A DNA stretch of 64,000 bases, taken from NCBI GenBank assembly GCA_021153165.1, contig JAGKTZ010000003.1:19665-83664 (forward strand). Direction: 5' to 3'. The notes beneath the pieces are model-generated. The model was not told where the DNA came from and did not search any database. It saw nothing but the letters and a program-made list of their open reading frames with translations. The position numbers were made by a program, and so were the translations under genes. The stretch's first letter is position 1, and each line of letters starts with the position of its first letter. This stretch comes from Prevotellaceae bacterium (GTDB lineage Bacteria; Bacteroidota; Bacteroidia; Bacteroidales; Bacteroidaceae). Positions 36,605 to 44,923 of this stretch are shown here, in pieces.

Positions 36605-38059
36605 TTACTGCTTCCTTAACCTTGCTGTAGGAATACCCATTTGTTCGCGATATTTTCCAACAGTGCGGCGTGCCACGGGCAAGCCTTTTTCTTTCAGCAT
36701 CTGTGCGATGATTTCGTCACCAAGGGGGAAGTTCTTGTCCTCAGCATCTATGATTTCCGCCAGCGCCGTCTTGACTTTTCGTGCAGTAAGTTCTTCGCCA
36801 TCGACCGAAACAAAACCTGCTGAGAAGAAATACTTAAGTGGATAGAGTCCATAGCGCGTTTGTACATATTTGCTACTCGTGACACGAGAAACCGTGGAAA
36901 TGTCTAAACCAAGCCTTTCTGCCACTTCTTTCAGTGTCAGAGGAGTCAGCAGAACTTCATCCTCTTCAATAAAGAAAGGCCGCTGCAACTCGACGATACA
37001 CTGCATCACGGACATCAAAGTGTGCTGTCTGCGCTCAATCAAGGTGATGAAATTTTGAGCGGCTTCTACTTTTTGCTTCGCATAGATATATCCATCTTTT
37101 TCAGCACGGCTCAGGTTCTTTCCGTCGGCGTTATACTTTTTGATAATATCTTGAAAAGATTGGCTCACACAAAGTTCAGGAACATCGCCGTGGTTGATCT
37201 GTATATCTATACTGCCGTCATCGCTTACCATGACAAAAAAATCAGGAATTACTGCCGTCGCACCCTGTACTTCGTCGTCGTTCAAAGCTCTGCCTGGCGC
37301 AGGATTCAGGCGTGTCAGTTCTTGCTTGATATGCGCCGCCTCATCTTCGTCAAGCGACATGCCTTCAGCGATCAAGTCCCACCTTTTTGACATAAACTGC
37401 TTGAAATACTTCTTAATGACTACAATGCTCTGATTTTGCCAAGGCGAGTGATAGTCGGGGTGGGACAACTGAATCAGCAAGCATTCCCTCAAATCTCGGG
37501 CACCAATACCTCGAGGTTCAAACGTATGGAGTATGGACAGCACGCGTCCCAATTCTTTCTCGTCTGTGTAGATATTATGATAAATAGCTAATTCGTCACA
37601 CAACGCTTCAAGATCCTTGTTCAAGAAACCATTGTTGTCGAGCGAACCAATCAGATATTCTATCAACTGCGCTTCGTGCGGTGTCAAATCTTGTTCGCCG
37701 ATTTGCTCTTTCAAATCATCATATAGCGAATGTGAAGCTGCTACGACAAAATCCCTCTCTTCTCTACTACACTCGGCTCTGTCTTGCAGATACTCTGGGA
37801 TGTCGTCTTCTGTGCGATAGTCACCAATGGCTAAATCCAAATCATCCGAGTCGTCCAGGTCGTTGTCTACTTTTTCCTCGGTCTTCAACTCTTTATTCTT
37901 GTCATCCTCCTCAAGCGCTTCATTGTCCATCATTTCACATTCTATTCGCTCTGCAAACTGCATTATAGGCAACTCGATCATCTGAGCGAGGGCCAATTGC
38001 AACGCAGATATTTGCTGTGTCTGCGTCAGTTTTTGTGCAAGAACATTTCTTTGTTTCAT
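36605..38059 (-). CDS. rpoN: RNA polymerase sigma-54 factor
   Basis: Alternative sigma factor that needs enhancer-binding ATPases to open promoters. The 484-residue protein has the Gln/Leu-rich activator-contact region at the N-terminus (LTQTQQISALQLALAQMIEL), an acidic linker (about 50-100), the core-binding domain, a helix-turn-helix (TLKEVAERLGLDISTVSRV) and, at the end, the RpoN box (ARRTVGKYREQMGIP). The frame is open to 38227, but the ATG at 38059 (MKQRNVLAQKL) gives the standard start and lies behind a consensus -7 box. Confidence 0.96.
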   Translation of the reverse strand: MKQRNVLAQKLTQTQQISALQLALAQMIELPIMQFAERIECEMMDNEALEEDDKNKELKTEEKVDNDLDDSDDLDLAIGDYRTEDDIPEYLQDRAECSREERDFVVAASHSLYDDLKEQIGEQDLTPHEAQLIEYLIGSLDNNGFLNKDLEALCDELAIYHNIYTDEKELGRVLSILHTFEPRGIGARDLRECLLIQLSHPDYHSPWQNQSIVVIKKYFKQFMSKRWDLIAEGMSLDEDEAAHIKQELTRLNPAPGRALNDDEVQGATAVIPDFFVMVSDDGSIDIQINHGDVPELCVSQSFQDIIKKYNADGKNLSRAEKDGYIYAKQKVEAAQNFITLIERRQHTLMSVMQCIVELQRPFFIEEDEVLLTPLTLKEVAERLGLDISTVSRVTSSKYVQTRYGLYPLKYFFSAGFVSVDGEELTARKVKTALAEIIDAEDKNFPLGDEIIAQMLKEKGLPVARRTVGKYREQMGIPTARLRKQ

Positions 38060-38078
38060 TGATAGACAAATTTTCTTG

Positions 38079-38086
38079 CAAAGATA
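38079..38086 (-). promoter_or_regulatory. -7 box of the rpoN promoter
   Basis: On the minus strand TATCTTTG fits TAnnTTTG perfectly, 20 bases before the rpoN start codon. A TTGT lies about 20 bases further upstream as a possible -33 box. Confidence 0.55.
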
Positions 38087-38190
38087 GTGTAAAAAGTAGA
38101 TTCTGCACAACATCAAAGGCTTTCTTTTAGTACCTATGTGTAATATTTTTTCCCGAAAAGCTATGATTTTATATTTTCTTTCACTTTCAT

Positions 38191-38221
38191 TTTGTCTTCC
38201 GCTCAGTTTATAGTATTTTTG
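38191..38221 (+). promoter_or_regulatory. Promoter of purL
   Basis: TTTG (38191-38194), 19 bases, TATTTTTG (38214-38221): a full match to the Bacteroidetes consensus, 32 bases before the purL ATG. It is divergent from the rpoN promoter. Confidence 0.8.
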
Positions 38222-38253
38222 TAGCAATTTGTAAAATTATAACCCTACATATT

Positions 38254-41200
38254 ATGATTCTATTCTTTAGAACCCCACAACAAAGCATCATCGCCACACA
38301 ATGCGGCAGTATGCTCAACGAAGAAGAAGTCAAATCGCTTTGCTGGCTCTATGGCGAGGCAGAACTTCTTCAGGCAGAAACTCTGGAAGGTTGTTTCATC
38401 GGCCCACGTCGCGAAATGATTACACCATGGAGTACCAATGCCGTCGAAATCACTCAAAACATGAACATCAAGGGCATCACTCGCATCGAGGAGTATTTCC
38501 CCGTGAAAAGTGCAGATGCTGAGCACGACCCTATGTTGCAACGTGTCTACGAAGGTTTGGATCAAAACAGCTTCACCGTAGACATTAAGCCACAACCTAT
38601 TCAATATATCCAAGACCTCGAGACCTACAACGAACAAGAAGGTCTGGCGCTCTCACCAGCTGAAATCGAATACCTCCACGGCGTTGAAAAGCAATTAGGA
38701 CGCAGTCTTACCGACTCAGAAGTCTTTGGTTTTGCACAAATCAACTCAGAGCACTGCCGCCACAAGATCTTTGGTGGTTCGTTTATCATTGATGGTGAAG
38801 AAATGCCTTCGTCGCTCTTTGCAATGATCAAGAAGACTACGGCTGAAAATCCTCACAAGATCCTGTCTGCATACAAGGACAACGTCGCATTCTCTGCCGG
38901 CCCCGTGGTCGAACAATTCGCTCCGGTGGATCACTCTACCAGCGATTATTTCGTGATCAAGGACATCGAATCTGTGATCTCCCTGAAAGCTGAAACACAC
39001 AACTTCCCCACAACCGTAGAACCTTTCAACGGTGCATCTACCGGTACAGGTGGTGAAATCCGCGACCGTATGGGTGGTGGTGTCGGTTCATGGCCTATCG
39101 CAGGTACTGCTGTATATATGACATCCTACCGCAACGAATTGCGCAACGAAGCCCTCAAGGGTGCGATGAAGGAGAGAAATTGGTTGTACCAAACACCTGA
39201 GCAAATCTTGATCAAGGCTTCAAATGGTGCAAGCGACTTCGGTAATAAATTTGGTCAACCTCTGATCACAGGATCCGTACTTACCTTCGAACACCAAGAG
39301 AATGGCGAACAATATGCCTACGACAAAGTGATCATGCTCGCCGGCGGTGTGGGTTATGGTACTAAGCGCGACTGCTTGAAGGGCGAACCTAAGAAGGGCA
39401 ACAAGGTCGTGATGGTCGGTGGCGAAAACTATCGCATCGGTCTCGGTGGTGGTTCGGTTTCTTCAGTAGAAACTGGTCGCTACTCAAGCGGTATCGAGCT
39501 CAACGCCGTACAACGTGCTAACCCCGAAATGCAAAAGCGTGCGAGCAACTTGGTTCGTGCACTTTGCGAAGAAGATGTGAACCCCGTAGTTAGTATCCAC
39601 GACCACGGTAGTGCAGGTCACGTGAACTGTCTCTCGGAATTGGTGGAAGAATGCGGTGGTTTGATCGATATGTCTCAACTCCCCGTAGGCGACCCCACAC
39701 TCTCGGCAAAAGAAATCATTGCCAACGAGAGCCAAGAACGTATGGGCTTGCTCATCCAAGAGAAACACATCGATCACGTACGCAAGATTGCTGAACGCGA
39801 ACGCGCTCCAATGTACGTAGTCGGCGAAACTACTGGCGATGCTCACTTTGCCTTCCAACAAGCCGACGGTGTGCGTCCATTCGACCTGGATGTAGCGCAA
39901 ATGTTCGGTCACTCGCCAAAAACTGTCATGGTGGACGAGACCGTAGAGCGTACTTACGAAAACGCTGCCTACGACGCCTCTGCACCAGAACAATATATTA
40001 ATAATGTGCTCCGCCTCGAAGCTGTGGCTTGCAAGGACTGGTTGACCAACAAGGTAGACCGCAGTGTCACAGGTAAAGTGGCGCATCAACAGACTCAAGG
40101 TCCATTGCAGTTGCCATTGGCAGACTGTGGTGTCGTAGCTTTGGATTATCGTGGCAAGGCAGGTATTGCTACTGCTATCGGTCACGCTCCACAAGTCGGA
40201 TTGGCTGATCCTGCTGCAGGTAGTGTGATGGCGGTGGCAGAAAGTTTGACCAACTTGGTATGGGCGCCTTTGGCAGACGGTCTCGACAGTGTAAGTCTCT
40301 CAGCCAACTGGATGTGGCCATGCCGCGCTCAAAAGGGTGAAGACGCACGTCTCTATAAGGGTGTACAAGCCCTCTCAGACTTCTGCTGCGAATTGGGCAT
40401 CAATGTCCCCACAGGTAAGGACTCACTCTCGATGACTCAGAAATATCCCGATGGCGAAAAGGTCATCTCTCCGGGTACTGTGATCGTCAGCTCGGGTGGT
40501 GAGGTAAGCGATGTGCGCAAGGTAATTCGCCCCGTGGTGAAGAATCCTCGCAACGCCGGCGTAGGTTGCGCTTGTGGCAAGGCTAAGGATCCTCGCAACT
40601 CGGTATTGTATCACATCGACTTCTCGTTCGACCAGTTGCGCCTCGGTGGTTCGGCTTTGGCACAAAGTCTGGGCTATGTGGGCAGCGATGTACCTACGGT
40701 GAAAAATCCTGAATACTTCCGCGACGCCTTCAACGCTGTGCAACGCTGCGTCAACGAAGGTCTCCTCCTCGCTGGTCACGACATCTCAGCAGGTGGTTTG
40801 CTCACTTGTTTGCTCGAAATGTGCTTCGCTAATACCAAGGGCGGTTTGGATATCTGCCTCGATGGTTTCGCAGGCAGCGACGTCGTTCGTGCACTCTATG
40901 CCGAAAACCCCGGTGTAGTCGTTCAGGTGAATGAAAACTGCAAGGCACAATTTGAAGAAATCATGGACGAAGTTGGCGTAGGTTACCAATTGATCGGTCG
41001 CCCATCTGCAGAGCGTCGCATCCTCGTCACTAAGGATGGCAAGGAATACACCTTCTGCATCGACAGCCTGAGAGACGTATGGTATGCCACTTCACACGAA
41101 CTCGATACCAAGCAAAGCTTCAACGGTTGTGCTGACCAACGTGCAGCCAACTACAAGAATCAACCATTGCGCTTTGCTATCAAGCCCGAATTCGAAGGCT

Positions 41201-42003
41201 CGTTTGCATCACTCGGCATCTCGCCCGAACGCCGTACGCCAAGCGGTGTACGCGCAGCCATCATCCGCGAAAAGGGTACCAATGGCGAACGCGAAATGGC
41301 TTATGCACTCTATCTCGCAGGCTTCGACGTGAAAGACGTCATGATGACCGACCTGATCACCGGTCGCGAAACGCTCGACGATATCAATATGATTGTATTC
41401 TGTGGCGGATTCTCCAACTCCGACGTACTCGGCTCGGCAAAGGGATGGGCAGGCGCCTTCCTCTACAACCCCAAGGCGAAAGCAGCCCTCGACCGTTTCT
41501 ATGCACGCAAGGACACCCTCTCGCTCGGTGTATGTAATGGTTGCCAGTTGATGGTGGAATTGAATCTGATCAACCCCGACCACGCACAGCGCTCACGCAT
41601 GTTGCACAACGACTCTCACAAGTTTGAAAGTGCCTTTGTCGGCGTCACCGTTCCTCAAAACGAAAGCGTGATGTTTGGTTCACTCTCGGGCACCGACCTC
41701 GGCATCTGGGTAGCTCATGGTGAAGGTAAGTTTGACTTGCCTTTGGCTGAGGAAAACTACAACGTAGTGCTCAAGTACGCCTACGACCAATATCCAGGCA
41801 ACCCCAATGGTTCGAAGTACAACGTCGCAGGTATTGCCAGCGCAGACGGTCGCCACTTGGCTATGATGCCTCACTTGGAACGCGCCTTCTTCCCCTGGCA
41901 AAATCCTCAATACCCCTGCTGCCGTCGCACACAGGATGTTACGCCATGGATGGAAGCCTTCGTCAACGCTCGCCGTTGGGTCGAAGCGCACAAGGGTGAA
42001 TAA
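38254..42003 (+). CDS. purL: Phosphoribosylformylglycinamidine synthase, single-chain
   Basis: Fourth step of purine synthesis: FGAR plus glutamine and ATP to FGAM. The 1249-residue product is the long PurL type with ammonia-making glutaminase and synthase in one chain. The synthase part includes SEHCRHKIFGGSFI, ETHNFPTTVEPFNGASTGTG and VSIHDHGSAGH. The C-terminal class I glutaminase (from about 980) has FCGGFSNSDVLGSAKGWAG, the nucleophile Cys in LGVCNGCQL, and a closing histidine block MMPHLERAFFPWQ. Transcribed alone from its own promoter to a strong terminator at 42037. Confidence 0.98.
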   Translation: MILFFRTPQQSIIATQCGSMLNEEEVKSLCWLYGEAELLQAETLEGCFIGPRREMITPWSTNAVEITQNMNIKGITRIEEYFPVKSADAEHDPMLQRVYEGLDQNSFTVDIKPQPIQYIQDLETYNEQEGLALSPAEIEYLHGVEKQLGRSLTDSEVFGFAQINSEHCRHKIFGGSFIIDGEEMPSSLFAMIKKTTAENPHKILSAYKDNVAFSAGPVVEQFAPVDHSTSDYFVIKDIESVISLKAETHNFPTTVEPFNGASTGTGGEIRDRMGGGVGSWPIAGTAVYMTSYRNELRNEALKGAMKERNWLYQTPEQILIKASNGASDFGNKFGQPLITGSVLTFEHQENGEQYAYDKVIMLAGGVGYGTKRDCLKGEPKKGNKVVMVGGENYRIGLGGGSVSSVETGRYSSGIELNAVQRANPEMQKRASNLVRALCEEDVNPVVSIHDHGSAGHVNCLSELVEECGGLIDMSQLPVGDPTLSAKEIIANESQERMGLLIQEKHIDHVRKIAERERAPMYVVGETTGDAHFAFQQADGVRPFDLDVAQMFGHSPKTVMVDETVERTYENAAYDASAPEQYINNVLRLEAVACKDWLTNKVDRSVTGKVAHQQTQGPLQLPLADCGVVALDYRGKAGIATAIGHAPQVGLADPAAGSVMAVAESLTNLVWAPLADGLDSVSLSANWMWPCRAQKGEDARLYKGVQALSDFCCELGINVPTGKDSLSMTQKYPDGEKVISPGTVIVSSGGEVSDVRKVIRPVVKNPRNAGVGCACGKAKDPRNSVLYHIDFSFDQLRLGGSALAQSLGYVGSDVPTVKNPEYFRDAFNAVQRCVNEGLLLAGHDISAGGLLTCLLEMCFANTKGGLDICLDGFAGSDVVRALYAENPGVVVQVNENCKAQFEEIMDEVGVGYQLIGRPSAERRILVTKDGKEYTFCIDSLRDVWYATSHELDTKQSFNGCADQRAANYKNQPLRFAIKPEFEGSFASLGISPERRTPSGVRAAIIREKGTNGEREMAYALYLAGFDVKDVMMTDLITGRETLDDINMIVFCGGFSNSDVLGSAKGWAGAFLYNPKAKAALDRFYARKDTLSLGVCNGCQLMVELNLINPDHAQRSRMLHNDSHKFESAFVGVTVPQNESVMFGSLSGTDLGIWVAHGEGKFDLPLAEENYNVVLKYAYDQYPGNPNGSKYNVAGIASADGRHLAMMPHLERAFFPWQNPQYPCCRRTQDVTPWMEAFVNARRWVEAHKGE

Positions 42004-42036
42004 TTCCCACGCGAGTAAATACTACACATATATAAT

Positions 42037-42069
42037 AAAGCGATGCTCCACACGGGCATCGCTTTATTT
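42037..42069 (+). terminator. Rho-independent terminator of purL
   Basis: A 10-bp stem AAAGCGATGC/GCATCGCTTT (42037-42046 with 42056-42065) is followed by ATTT, 33 bases after the purL stop. Confidence 0.85.
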
Positions 42070-42178
42070 GTACCGTCAGGCGAGCATATCGACCGAAATC
42101 AGGGAGGGGGTGAGGGGTAAGGAATAATGTGCGAACAATATATTTTCTATAGGCATCAAAGATATGCGCTTCACAATA

Positions 42179-42210
42179 TTTGTTTCATATAAATATAATT
42201 ACTACATTTG
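42179..42210 (+). promoter_or_regulatory. Promoter of the small secreted protein gene
   Basis: TTTG (42179-42182), 20 bases, TACATTTG (42203-42210): a full consensus match. It lies inside the open frame that could start at 42164, which makes 42245 the real start. Confidence 0.8.
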
Positions 42211-42244
42211 TCATACGATTTCAACTTTAACACACAACAAGAAT

Positions 42245-42901
42245 ATGAAACGAGTATTAATCATTGCTTTGGCACTTATCAGCTGCCTTGCAGCAGAGGC
42301 ACAGTTGCGTACCATCAAACCATCCCACGTCTTTAAGGTTCCGAACATCAGCAACGCAACGTATGAGAGTGGTAATTATGACGACACAGGCAATCCATTA
42401 TTTTATGATTTTCACTACAACGGAACCTACTGGATGCGCAGTGGTGGCGATGTGGGCAGCATTGTGGCATCGAGCACGCTTAGTCCTCAAGGATCTGCCA
42501 ACTACAGAGCAAAAAATATTTATGATTTAAACCACGAGACAGCATGGGTTGAGGGTGTAAAAGGCAATGGCGTTGGTCAATGGATTGAGTATCGAGATGT
42601 AAGTGGATGCTCAATTTCGTCAATAAAAATTCTGAACGGATATGTCAAGAGCGATAAGGCATGGAACGAGAATGCACGTGTCAAACGCCTCAAGGTGTAT
42701 TGCAATGGCAAACCCAAATGCATCCTTGAACTTCAAAATAGCCGGTCGTTGCAGTTATTCGAAATTGATGGCGGCCTAGGCTACGATGTCGATACGATTA
42801 GATTTGAGATCCTTGATGTCTATCCTGGCTCAAAGTACCAAGACACTGCCATCTCTGAAATATACTTCGACTGTACACAATTCGACTGTGATGGCGAATA
42901 A
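42245..42901 (+). CDS. Secreted NADase-type glycan-binding-domain protein
   Basis: A 218-residue exported protein. The signal peptide ends CLAAEAQ, with predicted mature start Gln. Residues about 70-215 match the discoidin-like NADase-type glycan-binding fold: NYRAKNIYDLNHETAWVEG, VGQWIEYRD, IKILNGYVKSDKAWNENARVKRL, and a closing ISEIYFDC. No catalytic domain is attached, so it may be a free sugar-binding protein; the ligand is unknown. The N-terminal 40 residues of the mature chain are unassigned. It is a single-gene unit with its own consensus promoter and a very stable terminator. Confidence 0.8.
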   Translation: MKRVLIIALALISCLAAEAQLRTIKPSHVFKVPNISNATYESGNYDDTGNPLFYDFHYNGTYWMRSGGDVGSIVASSTLSPQGSANYRAKNIYDLNHETAWVEGVKGNGVGQWIEYRDVSGCSISSIKILNGYVKSDKAWNENARVKRLKVYCNGKPKCILELQNSRSLQLFEIDGGLGYDVDTIRFEILDVYPGSKYQDTAISEIYFDCTQFDCDGE

Positions 42902-42931
42902 TAGTTGGTGAACAAGTTTACACACCTCATC

Positions 42932-42972
42932 AGACTACGCTCTCCACTATCAATGGAGAGCGTAGTCTATTT
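42932..42972 (+). terminator. Strong terminator after the small secreted protein gene
   Basis: A 15-bp perfect stem AGACTACGCTCTCCA/TGGAGAGCGTAGTCT (42932-42946 with 42954-42968) is followed by ATTT. It could also stop transcripts coming leftward from the element at 43070-43365. Confidence 0.9.
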
Positions 42973-43069
42973 CTGCACTTCAGAATGGTCGTTTCCATTG
43001 TGTCGCTATTTGTATACAGCAGAAATGCAAAAAAAGGAATGAAAATTTTGAATGTTCCACGCCACCCAC

Positions 43070-43365
43070 ATTTAGGCTTTTTTAAGAAAGATTAAGATTG
43101 TGTTACAACAATCATAAACGCTTTTTGAAAAACAGCTAACCATTTTCAAACAAAGTCTAGGGAAATTTGAAAAAAGTCTTGGCTTTTTTCAAAAAGTCGG
43201 CGCGGAATTTTCACAAAATCTCACCTTTTTTCATCCAAAAATGGGGCAAAATAAAGGGGAACTATCCGCATCTGGACAGTTCCCCACTTTCTTATCACAA
43301 AGATACGATATTTTTTTGCGAAATGCAAATCGCGATTAACAGTCGTTAAGGAAATGTTTCACGCC
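43070..43365 (-). ncRNA. Candidate small RNA element, copy B
   Basis: Inverted homologue of 16487-16775. On the minus strand: about 35 conserved bases, a promoter (TTTG 43329-43326, 20 bases, TATCTTTG 43305-43298), then the hairpin 43285-43256 (GGGGAACTGTCC, loop AGATGC, GGATAGTTCCCC), TTTATTTTGCCCCATTTTT, and the A/T array down to about 43070. It lies in the 501-base gap between two convergent genes, with no gene downstream on its strand. A transcript would run some 330 bases to the strong stem-loop at 42932-42968. Identity with copy A is highest across the promoter and hairpin. Confidence 0.6.
43298..43329 (-). promoter_or_regulatory. Consensus promoter inside element copy B
   Basis: On the minus strand TTTG and TATCTTTG are separated by exactly 20 bases, as in copy A. 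The next gene downstream lies on the other strand. Confidence 0.75.
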
Positions 43366-43402
43366 AATGGCATTGTCGAAATGACGTGAGATGCCATCTC
43401 CC

Positions 43403-43831
43403 CTACCCTTGCGCCAATTTGGTTTGGTAAGCCAAAGCATACATGCGCATCTGCTTCACCATCGCCAGAAGCCCGTTGCTACGGGTGGGCGAAAGGTGCT
43501 CGGACAGACCGATCTTGTCTATGAAGTAAAGGTCGGCTTCCAGAATTTCCTGGGGCGTATGTCCGCTCAACACGCGCATCAGAAGAACAGCAATACCCTT
43601 GACAATCAGAGCATCGCTCTCGGCACGATATTCCAGGACCCCATCCACTTCGTCGCACACCAACCACACGCGGCTCTGGCAACCTTCGATCAGGTTGGCA
43701 TCCACCTTTTCATCCTCGGACAGGTCGTCTTCGTCCTCGCCCAAATCGATAAGGAGCTGGTAGCGGTCCATCCAGTCATCCAGCAATGTGAAGTCTTCGA
43801 TAATCTCGTCTTGAAGTTCGTTGATAGTCAT
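43403..43831 (-). CDS. sufE: SufE-type cysteine desulfurase activator
   Basis: Accepts sulfur from the SufS desulfurase for iron-sulfur cluster assembly in the cytoplasm. The 142-residue product has the active cysteine Cys51 in LIEGCQSRVWL, the SufE hallmark, and the C-terminal LSPTRSNGLLAMVKQMRMYA helix. It lies 31 bases after the glutaminyl cyclase-like gene, so it is likely the last gene of that operon. No sufS or other suf gene is in the window. Confidence 0.93.
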   Translation of the reverse strand: MTINELQDEIIEDFTLLDDWMDRYQLLIDLGEDEDDLSEDEKVDANLIEGCQSRVWLVCDEVDGVLEYRAESDALIVKGIAVLLMRVLSGHTPQEILEADLYFIDKIGLSEHLSPTRSNGLLAMVKQMRMYALAYQTKLAQG

Positions 43832-43862
43832 ATTACGTCTATATTATGTGTTGTAAGAAGCA

Positions 43863-44885
43863 TTAAAAAACCTCGCTGCCGAGCACCTGTATCAGGGTTT
43901 GTCCCACTGCGCCCAGGACCTCGCGCGAAATATGCTCGGGAGTATCGTTCACCGTGTGCCATGTGGCAGAGAATCCGCCCTGTGGGCCAGCCAAACAGGG
44001 GATGATGTCTATGGTCGGCACACCCAAATATTGATTGATGGGCAGGTGATCGTCGATAGCTACCGAACCGTCTTCGTAGAGGAAATACTTGTCTGCTCCC
44101 ACCGCCTCGGCAGCACTCCATACTTTGGTCATGATGGACGAAGCATACTGCATCGAGTAGTATTCGCGGCAGAAGCGTGCGTCCTTGCCACCCACCATAT
44201 CAAGCAGAATACCATACTCTGCACGATAGCCTGCTACATGTGGATTTTGCGCCCAATATTGTGAGCCCAGACACCAGTCGCTGCCGTCCTGTGGAGCACC
44301 CTCTTCACCCCAATAAGGAGCGCCATAGTCCTCCATATCGAAGCAGATGAAATCTATCCCATATTGAGGTTGCAAGTCCTTCAACAATCTCGCCACTTCG
44401 AGCATCACTGCCACGCCGCTGGCACCATCGTTGGCACCCATCACGGGCTTTTTGTGATTGGCTTCGTCGGCATCAGCGTCGCACCAAGGTCGGCAGTCCC
44501 AGTGAGCACAAAGCAATACACGCTTCTCGGCTTCTGGCTTATACGAAGCTATGATGTTGCGACAGGGCAACGTCTTGCCATCCCAGGTATTGACCTGTGC
44601 GTGTTGTTCCGTCACCTGCAACTTGTAATGTTTGAATTGCTCGACAATATAATCGCCACACTTTTTGTGAGCCGCCGACTCGGGCGTACGAGGACCAAAG
44701 TCGCATTGCTTTTGTACGAATGCGAAGGCCGAATCTACATTAAACGTCACTGATACCTTCTGCTCTGTTGGTGTCGTAGTAGTCTGCTCGGCCTGAGACG
44801 TAGCACTATTTTTACTACCACAAGCCAAGAGTGAAAAGACTGTGACGAGGGTAAAGCATAGACTGATGTGCGCGAAATATTTCAT
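43863..44885 (-). CDS. M28-family glutaminyl-peptide cyclotransferase-like lipoprotein
   Basis: A 340-residue zinc-dependent envelope protein. MKYFAHISLCFTLVTVFSLLAC is a lipoprotein signal, followed by a Ser/Thr-rich linker. The fold is that of M28 peptidases, but the details fit type II glutaminyl cyclases: CAHWDCRPW, MGANDGASGVAVMLE (zinc Asp), FDMEDYGAPYW (zinc Glu), WCLGSQYWAQNPH and a late TWHTVNDTPEH (zinc His). Such enzymes turn N-terminal Gln into pyroglutamate in the periplasm. A plain aminopeptidase cannot be excluded by eye. The frame is open to 45326, but the ATG at 44885 starts the lipoprotein signal; the longer form would overlap the upstream gene. It sits between the C26-M19 gene (38-base gap) and sufE (31-base gap), likely one operon. 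Confidence 0.85.
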   Translation of the reverse strand: MKYFAHISLCFTLVTVFSLLACGSKNSATSQAEQTTTTPTEQKVSVTFNVDSAFAFVQKQCDFGPRTPESAAHKKCGDYIVEQFKHYKLQVTEQHAQVNTWDGKTLPCRNIIASYKPEAEKRVLLCAHWDCRPWCDADADEANHKKPVMGANDGASGVAVMLEVARLLKDLQPQYGIDFICFDMEDYGAPYWGEEGAPQDGSDWCLGSQYWAQNPHVAGYRAEYGILLDMVGGKDARFCREYYSMQYASSIMTKVWSAAEAVGADKYFLYEDGSVAIDDHLPINQYLGVPTIDIIPCLAGPQGGFSATWHTVNDTPEHISREVLGAVGQTLIQVLGSEVF

Positions 44886-44923
44886 AACCTGATGTGTCGT
44901 AGGATAGGGTTTATTGAGATTAA

